Shown here one piece after another: positions 9,501 through 17,733 of a DNA stretch of 64,000 nucleotides. The stretch is from an uncultured Myxococcales bacterium (GTDB taxonomy: Bacteria > Myxococcota_A > UBA9042), in contig CAIMLR010000039.1 in assembly GCA_903842345.1 (NCBI GenBank), positions 1-64,000 on the forward strand, read 5' to 3'. The notes beneath the pieces are model-generated. The model ran no database searches. It worked only from the letters and a program-made list of their open reading frames with translations, and was not told the DNA's origin. Position 1 is the stretch's first letter, and each line of letters opens with the position of its first letter. A program made the position numbers and the translations under genes.

Positions 9501-12500
9501 TGGCAATCCGTGCACTGGACGTCGCGGTGCCACGTGCTCGTGCTCAAGTGCTGCGCGTGCGCGCCCACCGCGGGTTGCGTCGTCAGCGTCTCGCCCTTGG
9601 TGCCCTTGGGCGGCGCCGGGTTGTTGGTCGCCGTGTCGCCGTGGCAAGCCGTGCAACTGAGCGCCGGCGCGTCGATGATGCCGTCCACGTGCCGCGTCGC
9701 GTCCTTCCAAACCACCGTCGGCGCCGCGCCGTTGAAGCCCGGCGTGAACGAACTGATCACCGCGCCGTGGCAGTCCTGGCAGTTGTTGTTCTGCACGTGG
9801 GGCGCGCCGGGCGGCGTCGTGTGGCAGCTCTGGCCGCAGGAATCGTACGTCCCGTCGACCTTCGTCCACACCGGCGTCATCTTCAGCGTGCCGGTCGCGT
9901 TGGCGCCGAACGGCAGCGTGTTGCCGTGGCAGTAGACGCCGCTGCACGTGACCGTCGCGGTGTCAAAGCTCGGCGTCGCGCCGTTGACCGCTGCTGGGCC
10001 ACCCCAGGCAAAGTCAAAGACGCCGTTGCTGTGGCTCGTCGACGTCGGCACCACGTGACAGTCATCGCATTTCACCTGGCGGTGCCAGTTGCTGCTGTTC
10101 AAGTGCTGGGTGTGCGCGCCGACCGCCGCCTGACTGGTCAGCGTTTCGCCCTTGGTGCCGAGCGGCGGCGCCGGGTTGTTGTTCACCGCGTCGCCGTGGC
10201 ACGTCGTGCACGTCAGGGTCTTGACCTCGAGAATGCCGTCAATGTGCAGCGCCTTGTCCTTCCAGACGGCCAGCTTGCCGATGGGGTCGTAGCTCTGGAT
10301 GACTTCCGGGTGGCACGTGGCGCAATTGGTGTTCTGCGGGTGCGATCCGCCGGGCGGATTCGTGTGGCAGCTGGCACCGCAAGAGTCAAACGAGCCATCC
10401 ACGGTCGTCCATACCGGCGTCTTGGCCGTCGCGCCGCCCGCATTGGCCGCCGCCAGCGTCGTGCCGTGGCAGTACACCGCGTTGCACGTCACCGTATTGG
10501 GCTCAAAAGTCGGATTCGCGCCCGCCGTCTTGGCAACCGTGCCCCACGTGATGTCCGCGGTGCCGTTGCTGTGCGTCGTGCTCTGCGGCACCGTGTGGCA
10601 ATCGACGCATTGGCCGTCGCGGTGCCACGAACTTGCCGTCAGGTGCTGCTGGTGCGCGCCGACCGCCGCCTGATTCGTCGCCGTCTCGCCGTGCGTACCC
10701 AGCGGCGGTGCAGGATCGTTCGTCGCCGCCGTGCCGTGGCAAGTCGTGCAACTGAGCGTGATCACCTCGACCGTACCGTCGATATGCTTGCCCTTGTCGA
10801 CCCACACGGCCGTCTTGGCGTTGGCGTCGTAGCTCTGGATGACGGTCGGGTGGCACATCTGGCAGTTGCTGTTTTGCGGATGCGATCCGCCCGGCGGATT
10901 GGTGTGGCAGCTCGCCCCGCAGGAATCGTACGTGCCGTTGACGGTCGTCCAGATCGGCGCCTTCTGCGTCGTCCCGCCGGGATTGGCCGCCGGCAGCGTC
11001 GCGCCGTGGCAGTACACCGCGTTGCAGGTCACAGTCGCCGGATCAAACTGTGGCAGCGTGCCGCCCGTCGTCGCCAGCAGACCAAAATCGACGTCGTCCA
11101 CGCCATTGGAGTGCAGCGTCTGCGCCGGCACTTTGTGGCAATCCGTGCACTGGACGTCGCGGTGCCACGTGCTCGCGCTCAGGTGCTGCGCGTGCGCGCC
11201 CACGGCCGGCTGGGTCGTCAGCGTCTCGCCCTTGGTGCCCTTGGGCGGCGCGGGATTGTTGCTGGCGGCATCGCCATGGCATGCCGTGCAGGTCAGCGCC
11301 GGCGCGTCGATGATGCCGTTCACGTGACGCGAAGCGTCCTTCCACACCACCGTCGGCAGCCCGCCATTGACGCCCGGCGTAAACGACTGGATCACCTCGC
11401 CGTGGCACTGCTCGCACTTGGTGCTCTGCACGTGCGGCGCACCCGGCGGCGTCGTGTGGCAGCTCGCGCCACAGGAATCAAAGGTGCCATCCACCTGCGT
11501 CCAAATGGGCTCCTGTTTCAGCGTGCCGCCTGGATTGGGACCGAACAGCGTCACGCCGTGGCAGTACACGCTGCTGCAGGTCACCGTGCTTGCGTCAAAT
11601 GTCGGCTGCGCGCCGCCCACCGTGCTCGGACCGCCAAAGCTCATTTCGGTCGTGCCGTTGCTGTGCGAGACGGAAGCCGGGACCGTGTGGCAATCCGTGC
11701 ATTGACCCTGACGGTGCCACGAGCTCGCGCTCAGGTGATTCTGGTGCGCGCCCACCGCCGCCGCAGTCGTGGCGACCTCGCCGTGCGTCCCGGTCGGCGG
11801 CGCCGGATCGTTCTTGACCGCGTCGCCATGGCACGTCGTGCACGTCAGCGTCTTCACTTCCACAATGCCGTCGATGTGCAAGCCCGGGCTGTTCCAGCTC
11901 GCGTTCTTGGTCGCCGGGTCGTAGTTGGCGATGACTTCCGTGTGGCAAATCTGGCACGCGGTGCTCTGCGGGTGACTGCCGCCCGGCGGATTGGTGTGGC
12001 AGCTCGCGCCGCAGGAATCAAACGTCCCGTTGACGGTCGTCCACACCGGCGATTTCTTGGTCGTGCCGCCCTGATTGGCCGCGGGCAGCGTGTTGCCGTG
12101 GCAGTACACGGCGTTGCAGGTCAGCGTGCCGGCGTCAAACGCAGGCGTGCTGTTGGCTGCCGTTGCGACCGCGCCCCACAGGAATTCCACAATGCCGTCC
12201 GTGTGCGTCATCGACGTCGGCACGACGTGGCAGTCCGTGCACTGGCCGTCGCGGTGCCACGAGCTCGCGCCGAGGTGCTGCGCGTGCGCGCCCACGGCCG
12301 CCTGCGAAGTCAGCGTCTCGCCGAGCGTGCCCTTGGGCGGTGCGGGGTTATTGGTCGGCGCATCGCCGTGACACGTCGTGCACGTCAGGCTGGTCAGTTC
12401 CACGCTGCCGTCGATGTGCAGGCCCGGGCTGGCCCACGTCGCGGTCTGCGTCGCTGCGTCAAACGAGGCGATGACCGGCGTGTGGCACAGCGCGCACTTG

Positions 12501-15256
12501 TCGTTCTTGGGGTGCGTGCCGCCCGGCGGGTTGGTGTGGCAACTGGCGCCGCATGAATCAAATGTGCCATCGACCTGCGTCCACTTCGGCTGCGTCTTGA
12601 TGGTGCCACCAGCTTTCGGCCCTGGCAGGGTGTTGCCGTGGCAGTAGACGCCGGAGCACGTCGTGGTCGCGGCGTCAAAAGCCGGCAGGGAGTTGCTGGA
12701 CGTCGCGACATCGCCCCACGTGAAATCGATCTGGTTGTTCGAGTGTCCGACGGAAGCCGGCACCGTATGGCAGTCCGTGCACTGCCCGTCACGGTGCCAC
12801 GCGCTCGCGGTCAGGTGCTGCGCGTGCGCGCCAACTGCCGCCTGCGTCGTCAGCGTCTCGCCCTTGGTGCCCTTGGGCGGCGCGGGGTTGTTGCTGGCCG
12901 CGTCGCCGTGGCAAGTCGTGCAGGTCAGGCCAATCACGTCGACGTTGCCGTTGATGTGCAGCTCTGCCTTGTTCCACGTCGCGACGAGCGTCGTTGCGTC
13001 GTAGCTGGCAATCACGTCCGTGTGGCACTGCTCACACTTGCTATTGTTCGGATGCTTGCCGCCCGGCGGATTGGTGTGGCAGCTCGCGCCGCACGACTCG
13101 AACGAGCCGTCGTTCTGCGTCCATACCGGCGTCTGCTTCAGCGTGCCGCCGACGTTCGGTCCGGCCTTCAGCGTCGTGCCGTGGCAATACGCCGTGGCGC
13201 AGGTCAGCGTCTCGCTGTTGAACACCGGCTGCGCGCCATCGGCGGCCGAAACCGTGCCCCAATTGAACTCCGTCACGCCATTGGTGTGCGTCGTGGACTG
13301 CGGCACCGTGTGGCAATCCGCGCACTGTCCCTGGCGGTGCCAATCGCTGCCCTTCAAGTGCTTCTGGTGCGCGCCCACCGCCGCTTGGGTCGGCAGCATT
13401 TCGCCCTTGGTGCCCTTGGGCGGCGCGGGGTCGTTGGCCAGCGCATCGCCGTGGCAGCTGGTGCAGGTCAGACCGACAACCTCGATCTTGCCGTTGACGT
13501 GCAGCGCCGGATTGTTCCAGCTCGCCGTCGCGCTGAGCGGGTCGTAGGAGGAGATGACGTCCGTGTGGCACTGGCTGCAATTGCTCGCCTGCGGATGCGG
13601 TTCTGCCGGCGGATTGGTGTGGCAGCTCGCGCCGCACGTTTCAAAGCTGCCGTCGACCTGGTTCCAAATCGGCTCATGTTTGACGATGCCGCCGACCTTC
13701 GGGTTGCCCGTGGTCACGCCGTGGCAGTACGTGTTGGAGCAGGTCACCGTGCCCGCGTCGAACGTCGGGTTGGCGCCGCTGGCAGAAGCGACCGCGCTGA
13801 AGGCAAAATCAAACACGCCGTTGGAATGCGCCGTCGAATCCGGAAGCGCATGGCAGTCGGTGCACAGGACCTGACGGTGCCAATTGCCGCCCACCAAGTG
13901 CGCCGTGTGCGCGCCGACCGCCGCTTGGCTTGTCAGCGTCTCGCCCTTGGTGCCCTTGGGCGGCGCCGGGTTGTTGTTGGCCGCGTCGCCGTGGCAGGAC
14001 GTGCAAGTGAGGTTGCCCACTTCCAGCAATCCGTCGATGTGCAGGTTCGGATTGGCCCACGTCGCCTTGTTGGTCACCGGGTCAAACGTCGCGATCACTT
14101 CTCCGTGGCAATTTGCGCAGTTGCTGTCCAGCGGGTGCTTGCCGCCGGGCGGCACCGTGTGGCAAGCCGTGCCGCACGCTTCCTGCGACCCGTCCACGAC
14201 GGTCCACGTCGGCGTTTTATTGGACGTCGCGCCAGGCGCATCGCCGACCGGCAGCGTTCCGCCGTGGCAGTAGGAGCCCGAGCACTGCAGCGTCGTCTGA
14301 TCAAACGTACCCTGCTTGGCCAGCGGTCCCCAGACAAAATCGACCTTCGAGTTGTAGTGCGTCGAGGCATACGGATTCGGCACCGGGTGGCACTCGTTGC
14401 ACGTCACATCATGGCGCCAATCGGCTTTCTTCAAGTGCGACTGGTGCGCGCCCACGCCCGCGTAGCTCGTCTCCGTATGGCCGGCGAGGTCGTACGGCGG
14501 CGCGGGATCGTCCCGCAGCTGATCGCCGTGACACATGAAGCAGGCGGGCAGCCACTGGCTGATTTTCACGTCCGCTGCATCCACGCCCGCGTCGACGTCC
14601 GGCTGCGCGACGTCCGCGCTCGCATCCGTCGCAGCATCTTCCCCGACCGTATCCGTGCCCGCGACGTCCTGAACCGGCACATCATCCACTGCGGCGATGT
14701 CCGCCACGTCATCCACGGGCACGTCCGGCGTCGCCACGTCGTCCATGACCTCGGTCAAGTCGGTCGCGTCCACGATGTCATCCGGGGTGAGGATGACGTC
14801 CGTACCCAGCGCGACGTCCTCGGGCACATCCGGCGGCACATCGACCGTCACATCGACCGTCACGTCCGGCGCCGCGTCGGGGGCGGCGTCCAGCGCTGCA
14901 TCCGGGGCAATGTCCGTCGCAACGTCCGGGGCCACGTCCGGAATCAGGATGATATCAATATCGTCAGCCACATCGGACTGCGCGTCCGCCGTCTCGGCTG
15001 CGTCGACATCCTGGCTGGCATCCGTCGCCGCATCCCCCGCAACATCCGTGGACTGCACGTCGTCGTGGGTATCCGCCTGGGTGTCGAGCTTGGCGTCCGT
15101 CTGCCCGTCGCCGTCCAATTGCGAGACGGGCGCGTCGTCCAGGACGTCGGTGCCGGTCGAACTGGTCGTCGAAGCCTTGTCGCCACAGCCCAGGATCAGG
15201 AGCAATCCACAAAGTATTCCGATCCTTGCGATGGTCGGCGTGGTCAATTCTGGCAT
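6554..15256 (-). CDS. Giant multihaem c-type cytochrome lipoprotein, about 73 haem motifs
   Basis: This 2900-residue protein starts with a signal peptide and lipobox LILGC (Cys24), followed by an Asp-rich linker (about 25-230). From Cys239 to about residue 2600 it consists of 13 tandem modules of about 182 residues. Each module carries five motifs in fixed order: CxxCHGD, CxxCHxVP, a CX4CH written CxxxYCHG, a CX3CH usually CGASCHTNPPGG, and CxxCH before VI.S(F/Y). The C-terminal part (2625-2900) adds CXXCH five times, CX3CH twice and one CX6CH. My count is 44 CX2CH, 13 CX4CH, 15 CX3CH and 1 CX6CH. The module matches the Geobacter CX4CH/CXXCH multihaem family. The ATG follows AGGGGGA. The likely role is extracellular or outer-surface electron conduction; haem loading at CX3CH sites is unproven. 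No porin or other cytochrome gene is adjacent. Confidence 0.93.
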   Translation of the reverse strand: MPELTTPTIARIGILCGLLLILGCGDKASTTSSTGTDVLDDAPVSQLDGDGQTDAKLDTQADTHDDVQSTDVAGDAATDASQDVDAAETADAQSDVADDIDIILIPDVAPDVATDIAPDAALDAAPDAAPDVTVDVTVDVPPDVPEDVALGTDVILTPDDIVDATDLTEVMDDVATPDVPVDDVADIAAVDDVPVQDVAGTDTVGEDAATDASADVAQPDVDAGVDAADVKISQWLPACFMCHGDQLRDDPAPPYDLAGHTETSYAGVGAHQSHLKKADWRHDVTCNECHPVPNPYASTHYNSKVDFVWGPLAKQGTFDQTTLQCSGSYCHGGTLPVGDAPGATSNKTPTWTVVDGSQEACGTACHTVPPGGKHPLDSNCANCHGEVIATFDPVTNKATWANPNLHIDGLLEVGNLTCTSCHGDAANNNPAPPKGTKGETLTSQAAVGAHTAHLVGGNWHRQVLCTDCHALPDSTAHSNGVFDFAFSAVASASGANPTFDAGTVTCSNTYCHGVTTGNPKVGGIVKHEPIWNQVDGSFETCGASCHTNPPAEPHPQASNCSQCHTDVISSYDPLSATASWNNPALHVNGKIEVVGLTCTSCHGDALANDPAPPKGTKGEMLPTQAAVGAHQKHLKGSDWHRQGQCADCHTVPQSTTHTNGVTEFNWGTVSAADGAQPVFNSETLTCATAYCHGTTLKAGPNVGGTLKQTPVWTQNDGSFESCGASCHTNPPGGKHPNNSKCEQCHTDVIASYDATTLVATWNKAELHINGNVDVIGLTCTTCHGDAASNNPAPPKGTKGETLTTQAAVGAHAQHLTASAWHRDGQCTDCHTVPASVGHSNNQIDFTWGDVATSSNSLPAFDAATTTCSGVYCHGNTLPGPKAGGTIKTQPKWTQVDGTFDSCGASCHTNPPGGTHPKNDKCALCHTPVIASFDAATQTATWASPGLHIDGSVELTSLTCTTCHGDAPTNNPAPPKGTLGETLTSQAAVGAHAQHLGASSWHRDGQCTDCHVVPTSMTHTDGIVEFLWGAVATAANSTPAFDAGTLTCNAVYCHGNTLPAANQGGTTKKSPVWTTVNGTFDSCGASCHTNPPGGSHPQSTACQICHTEVIANYDPATKNASWNSPGLHIDGIVEVKTLTCTTCHGDAVKNDPAPPTGTHGEVATTAAAVGAHQNHLSASSWHRQGQCTDCHTVPASVSHSNGTTEMSFGGPSTVGGAQPTFDASTVTCSSVYCHGVTLFGPNPGGTLKQEPIWTQVDGTFDSCGASCHTTPPGAPHVQSTKCEQCHGEVIQSFTPGVNGGLPTVVWKDASRHVNGIIDAPALTCTACHGDAASNNPAPPKGTKGETLTTQPAVGAHAQHLSASTWHRDVQCTDCHKVPAQTLHSNGVDDVDFGLLATTGGTLPQFDPATVTCNAVYCHGATLPAANPGGTTQKAPIWTTVNGTYDSCGASCHTNPPGGSHPQNSNCQMCHPTVIQSYDANAKTAVWVDKGKHIDGTVEVITLSCTTCHGTAATNDPAPPLGTHGETATNQAAVGAHQQHLTASSWHRDGQCVDCHTVPQSTTHSNGTADITWGTVAKTAGANPTFEPNTVTCNAVYCHGTTLAAANAGGATAKTPVWTTVDGSFDSCGASCHTNPPGGSHPQNTNCATCHPEVIQSYDPIGKLAVWKDKALHIDGILEVKTLTCTTCHGDAVNNNPAPPLGTKGETLTSQAAVGAHTQHLNSSNWHRQVKCDDCHVVPTSTSHSNGVFDFAWGGPAAVNGATPSFDTATVTCSGVYCHGNTLPFGANATGTLKMTPVWTKVDGTYDSCGQSCHTTPPGAPHVQNNNCQDCHGAVISSFTPGFNGAAPTVVWKDATRHVDGIIDAPALSCTACHGDTATNNPAPPKGTKGETLTTQPAVGAHAQHLSTSTWHRDVQCTDCHVVPASSLHSNGVDDVDFGTIAATGGTTPAWDVSTVTCNAVYCHGATLPAANSGGTTKKTPVWTTVNGTFDSCGASCHTNPPGGTHPQNTACATCHTDVIQSYDVATKTAVWADRALHIDGQVEVKAMTCTSCHGNAATNDPAPPLGTKGETQTSQAAVGAHQNHLTPSTWHRDGQCTDCHAVPVSMSHSDGTANMSFGTVATAAGATPAFDVATVTCNAVYCHGTTLPAANPGGITAKTPVWTTVNGTFDSCGASCHTNPPGGTHPQNTACATCHGEVIQSYDPGTKTAVWADSSKHVDGVLEVKTLTCTSCHGDVATNNPAPPMGTNGETLTTQPAVGAHSQHVSTSNWHRQVQCEDCHVVPSSTSHSNGVFDFAWGGPAAVNGAKPSFDTATATCSGVYCHGNTLPFGANATGTLKMTPVWTKVDGTYDSCGQSCHTTPPGLPHVQNNNCQDCHGAVIASFIPGVGKAPPTVVWQDATRHVDGVIDAPALSCTACHGDAVSNDPAPPKGTQGETLTSQPAVGAHQQHLGTNTWHRDGQCVDCHTVPAQPLHANGTDDINFGTIATSDGATPAFNASNVTCNAVYCHGTTLASANVSGTIKQTPVWTTVNGSFDACGLACHSIPVGGTHVAHTDCSICHTAVVASFDAATKVTTWKDRSLHVNGVVESNKYHNLAGWTTPNYGANHHGSNYFIRNQMRDEHNVACTTCHGANLDGGTVNVSCNNSTINCHGQNAPANGTGGDWKACNFCHGGATQNNPPHGVANETATTTLGVGKHAQHLAASTTHVAFACTACHTIPGAGDIAHIAQYVYSADLTTAGHHGDVAFPALPTTPLGSPTSAMTWAVATTAGTTPFTGRGTCTGNCHSSGRTGTATVQAPLVTPYWAGTGTTAWTVGSCAMCHATTPTSGTHSTHTKTSNNVGCIGCHPAATSALHMNGLRDVNATCSSASYTGSVATTRNATTGRVSCSGTCHGQSHNYSW
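7500..14542 (-). repeat. 13-copy tandem repeat array within cytochrome gene
   Basis: The repeat unit is about 545 bases (533-555). The DNA encoding the CX4CH motif recurs near 14264, 13720, 13178, 12640, 12091, 11558, 11008, 10466, 9925, 9372, 8830, 8289 and 7735. A higher-order period of three modules is visible: units around 11558, 9925 and 8289 share a TTPPG variant followed by an F.PG insertion and PTVVW, spaced 1633 and 1636 bases apart. The copies at about 8200-8430 and 9840-10060 are close to identical, indicating recent duplication. Confidence 0.9.
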
Positions 15257-15334
15257 AGAGTCCCCCTGATTCTGACTGGCGAAAGCGGCGTAAGCACGGT
15301 GCGCAGCACATTCCACAGGCCACGCAGCGACCGT

Positions 15335-15350
15335 TGTCACGCTGATGACA
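15335..15350. promoter_or_regulatory. Inverted repeat TGTCA-N6-TGACA
   Basis: Five-base perfect arms separated by 6 bases, centred about 87 bases before the cytochrome ATG. The 16-base dyad geometry is that of many dimeric helix-turn-helix regulators. The binding protein cannot be named. Confidence 0.35.
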
Positions 15351-15361
15351 CCCGCGAACAA

Positions 15362-15388
15362 GGGTCGAAACGGGTCGCATTTGGGTCG
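15362..15388. promoter_or_regulatory. Three GGGTCG direct repeats at helical-turn spacing
   Basis: GGGTCG occurs at 15362, 15372 and 15383, i.e. 10 and 11 bases apart, so all three face the same side of the helix. Each is followed by A or C then A/T-rich bases. This arrangement suggests tandem binding of a regulator (response-regulator style) upstream of the cytochrome gene. Confidence 0.35.
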
Positions 15389-15663
15389 CATCAAGGCGAA
15401 TCTTGATCTTCGTCAATTTTTGGCGGCATAAAACCAAAATACCGGCTTGGCAGCGCGATTTTTCGTGATCATCGCAAGGATCGCATTGGATCATCCCGCA
15501 ACACTGCGTTGGCTCAGCTACCGGCGCGACTCGGGCCGACTCGCCGCCCGTTGTCGGGCGATCTGCGTGGCGAATCACCGGGATCGCCATTGTTCCCTTG
15601 CGCGCAAGCCGCCCCGCCCTTACGCTCCGGCCCTTCCATGGCCCACTGCGGCTTGAGGCGAAC

Positions 15664-16428
15664 GTGATTCAACGCAAATCCCCAGATCAAATCCGCAAGA
15701 TGCGCACCTCAGGCGCCATCGTCGGCGACACGCTGCGGATGGTGCGCGGACTGTGCGTCGAAGGCGCGACGCTCAAGGACCTTGACCGCGCGGCTGAAGC
15801 GTTCATCCGCGGCCGCGGCGCGAAACCGACCTTCAAGGGCTACCACGGCTTTCCGGCGACGCTGTGCCTGTCGCTGAACAGTGAAGTCGTGCACGGGATC
15901 CCCAACGGCCGCAAGCTGAAGAACGGCGACATCCTCGCGATCGACTGCGGCGCGACAAAGGACGACTTCGTCGGCGACGCGGCGATCACCGTCATGGTCG
16001 GCACCGTCGCGCCAGAAGTCGCCGAGTTGGTCGAGCACACGCGGCTCAGCCTGATGGCCGGAATCGCGGCGGCGAAGGTCGGCGCGCGGCTGGGCGATCT
16101 CAGCTGGGCGATTGAATCGGTCATCAACAAGAAGGGCTACGGCATCGTGCGCGACTACTGCGGTCACGGCGTCGGCCGCGCGCTGCATGAAGACCCGCAA
16201 GTGCCCAACTACGGCAAGCCCGACAGCGGCCCCCGCATCCAGTCTGGCTGGTGTCTGGCGCTGGAACCGATGGTCAACCTCGGCGGCGATGACGTGCACA
16301 CGCTGGGCGATGGTTGGACCGTCGTGACCGACGACGGCAAGCCGTCTGCGCACTGGGAACACTCGATCGCGATTACCGACGCCGGCGTGGAAATCCTGAC
16401 GCTGACGTCCGACGGCGAGCAGCCGTAG
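15664..16428 (+). CDS. map: Methionine aminopeptidase type I
   Basis: Map removes the initiator methionine from nascent proteins. The 254-residue length fits type Ia enzymes. The five dinuclear-metal ligands are all present: Asp94 (AIDCGA), Asp105 (VGDAA), His168 (CGHGVGR), Glu201 (LEPMV) and Glu232 (WEHSI); His78 (VVHGIP) is the substrate-binding histidine. I chose the GTG at 15664 because GAGG lies just upstream and the protein begins IQRKSPDQI, the usual family start; the longer upstream frame is not supported. In many bacteria map lies in the ribosomal secY region; here it stands alone, followed after 10 bases by a lipoprotein. Confidence 0.93.
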   Translation: MIQRKSPDQIRKMRTSGAIVGDTLRMVRGLCVEGATLKDLDRAAEAFIRGRGAKPTFKGYHGFPATLCLSLNSEVVHGIPNGRKLKNGDILAIDCGATKDDFVGDAAITVMVGTVAPEVAELVEHTRLSLMAGIAAAKVGARLGDLSWAIESVINKKGYGIVRDYCGHGVGRALHEDPQVPNYGKPDSGPRIQSGWCLALEPMVNLGGDDVHTLGDGWTVVTDDGKPSAHWEHSIAITDAGVEILTLTSDGEQP

Positions 16429-16438
16429 AGGCCACGTC

Positions 16439-17029
16439 ATGCGTTCCATTGCCCCCAAGTGCCGCCGCGCGTTCTGCATCCTCGGAATGGGCGCCAGCTT
16501 CGCAGCCTGCAGCACGCCCGCAACCGACGCCCAGACAGACGCCACCGCGCTGGGCGATGCGACGCCACTGAGCGATGGCGATCCCTCGGTCGACGGCTTG
16601 ATCCTGACCGATACGGCGACCGACGTTGCCGCTGCGGACGTGCAGGCTCTGTGCCTGGCCGCATCCCCCACTGGCGTGGTCTTTGACCCGACCCCGGTGG
16701 CCAGCGGTGCGATGGCGAGCGTCAAGCTCAGCAACTGCGGCTTGCAGGGCCTGTGCATCACCAGCATCGACCTGCAGTTGCAGTCCGCCTACGTCGGCGA
16801 GTACGGTGTGACGGCCAAGGGACTGGAAGCCATCTGTCCGGGCATTGACACCAAGAACGGACCGTCGGTGAGCAAGCCTTGCTGCATCGCGCCGAATACG
16901 ACTGCGGGGCTGGAGGTCTACTTCACGCCCAAGTCCGCCAGCAGCAGCCCCAAGACCGCGCAGGTTTGGGTGACGTCCAACCTCGGCAAGACCGTCATCC
17001 TGATGCAGGGCATCGCGACCGGTCCGTAG
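16439..17029 (+). CDS. Small lipoprotein with Ig-like (ASPM/Hydin-type) domain
   Basis: A 196-residue protein with a signal peptide and lipobox ending at Cys24 (FAAC), a short Asp/Thr/Ala linker, then one beta-sandwich-like domain (about 75-196). The phrasing GVVFDPTPVASGAMASVKLSN... VYFTPKSASS... VWVTSN resembles the ASPM/SPD-2/Hydin or choice-of-anchor-D fold that binds partners in surface proteins. Four Cys (in the SNCG, GLCI, AICPG and PCC regions) may form disulfides. It starts 10 bases after map. Function unknown. A run of 7 T follows at 17036-17042 without a convincing stem. Confidence 0.75.
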   Translation: MRSIAPKCRRAFCILGMGASFAACSTPATDAQTDATALGDATPLSDGDPSVDGLILTDTATDVAAADVQALCLAASPTGVVFDPTPVASGAMASVKLSNCGLQGLCITSIDLQLQSAYVGEYGVTAKGLEAICPGIDTKNGPSVSKPCCIAPNTTAGLEVYFTPKSASSSPKTAQVWVTSNLGKTVILMQGIATGP

Positions 17030-17109
17030 CCGCACTTTTTTTCAGTCCCGCGCGCGGCAAAATCCGCCAATCGCCGAATACCTTCTGGGCGCAATGCCCG
17101 GAGGTGACC

Positions 17110-17730
17110 ATGTGGTGGTTTGGCACAACGTGCGCGGGCTGCGGCGCGCGGCTGCAACTTCTGGCCCAGAGCGGCTTCTGCGACGGCTGTTCGCCGGCGC
17201 TGGAGTGCGCCGAATCGTGGCTCGGCGCGCCGACGCTGCCCGTCGCCGCAGGTTGGGCGTACACGGGACCGCTGCAGGCGTGGATCGGCCGGTGCAAACA
17301 GGGCATCTTCAGCGATCCGCAGCTGCTGCTTCCCCCCCTGCAGCGGCTGTTGCAGCAGCTGACCGCGGCGGGACCGGTCGCGCTCGTGGCGATTCCGCCG
17401 GAGCGGACGCGGCTGCGGCAGCGCGGGCTGCATTTGCCCGATTTGCTTGTCGATTGCCTGCGGACGCGCGAGACGCCGCGCGCGTGGCTGCTCGAGCGCG
17501 TCGATCGCGCGCCGGTTCGCCGCGAGCGGGTGCGGTCGCCGCCTGTGCTCCGGGCGCGCGCGCTGCGGGAAACGCTGCCGGTCGTGCTGATCGATGATGT
17601 GGTGACGACTGGCCAGACACTGACGACGGCTTGCGCGGCGCTGCAGTCGGTCGGCCAGCCGGTCAAAGCGGCGATCTGCTTGGCCGATGCGCGGCCGCAG
17701 ATCCTCGCGCAGATTCTGGGTCAGGGCTGA
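17110..17730 (+). CDS. ComF family phosphoribosyltransferase-like protein
   Basis: This 206-residue protein has the two features of ComF/GntX proteins: an N-terminal zinc-type double CxxC (CAGC at about 9-12 and CDGC at about 26-29) and a C-terminal type I phosphoribosyltransferase PRPP loop VVLIDDVVTTGQTL (about 162-175). The middle carries IPPERTRLRQRGLHLPDLL, matching the family's R.RGFN.. region. ComF is needed for DNA uptake in competent bacteria, but many homologues have no known role. GGAGG lies 5 bases before the chosen ATG. Confidence 0.85.
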   Translation: MWWFGTTCAGCGARLQLLAQSGFCDGCSPALECAESWLGAPTLPVAAGWAYTGPLQAWIGRCKQGIFSDPQLLLPPLQRLLQQLTAAGPVALVAIPPERTRLRQRGLHLPDLLVDCLRTRETPRAWLLERVDRAPVRRERVRSPPVLRARALRETLPVVLIDDVVTTGQTLTTACAALQSVGQPVKAAICLADARPQILAQILGQG

Positions 17731-17733
17731 CGG

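Larger units (their letters stand above)
15257..15663. other. Divergent intergenic region between cytochrome and map
   Basis: This 0.4-kb non-coding stretch separates the leftward cytochrome gene from rightward map. It contains a TGTCA-N6-TGACA inverted repeat (15335-15350), three GGGTCG direct repeats (15362-15388) and an A/T-richer patch around 15410-15465. I found no clean TTGACA/TATAAT pair on either strand. Confidence 0.5.

Noticed and set aside
6569-12556. A 1995-codon open frame on the plus strand opposite the cytochrome gene
   Set aside because: It mirrors the repeat array, is rich in Arg/Ala/Val of the kind produced by the complement of GC-rich codons, and lacks any domain; the cytochrome motifs on the other strand are unmistakable.
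12638-15406. A 922-codon plus-strand open frame opposite the cytochrome N-terminus
   Set aside because: Same reason: antisense shadow of the Asp-rich linker and first modules.
15447-15464. Sigma54-like TTGGCAG...TTTTTC upstream of map
   Set aside because: The -24 half is fair but the invariant GC of the -12 element is missing.
17020-17042. Run of seven T after the small lipoprotein as an intrinsic terminator
   Set aside because: The preceding sequence forms no stem longer than about 4 pairs.
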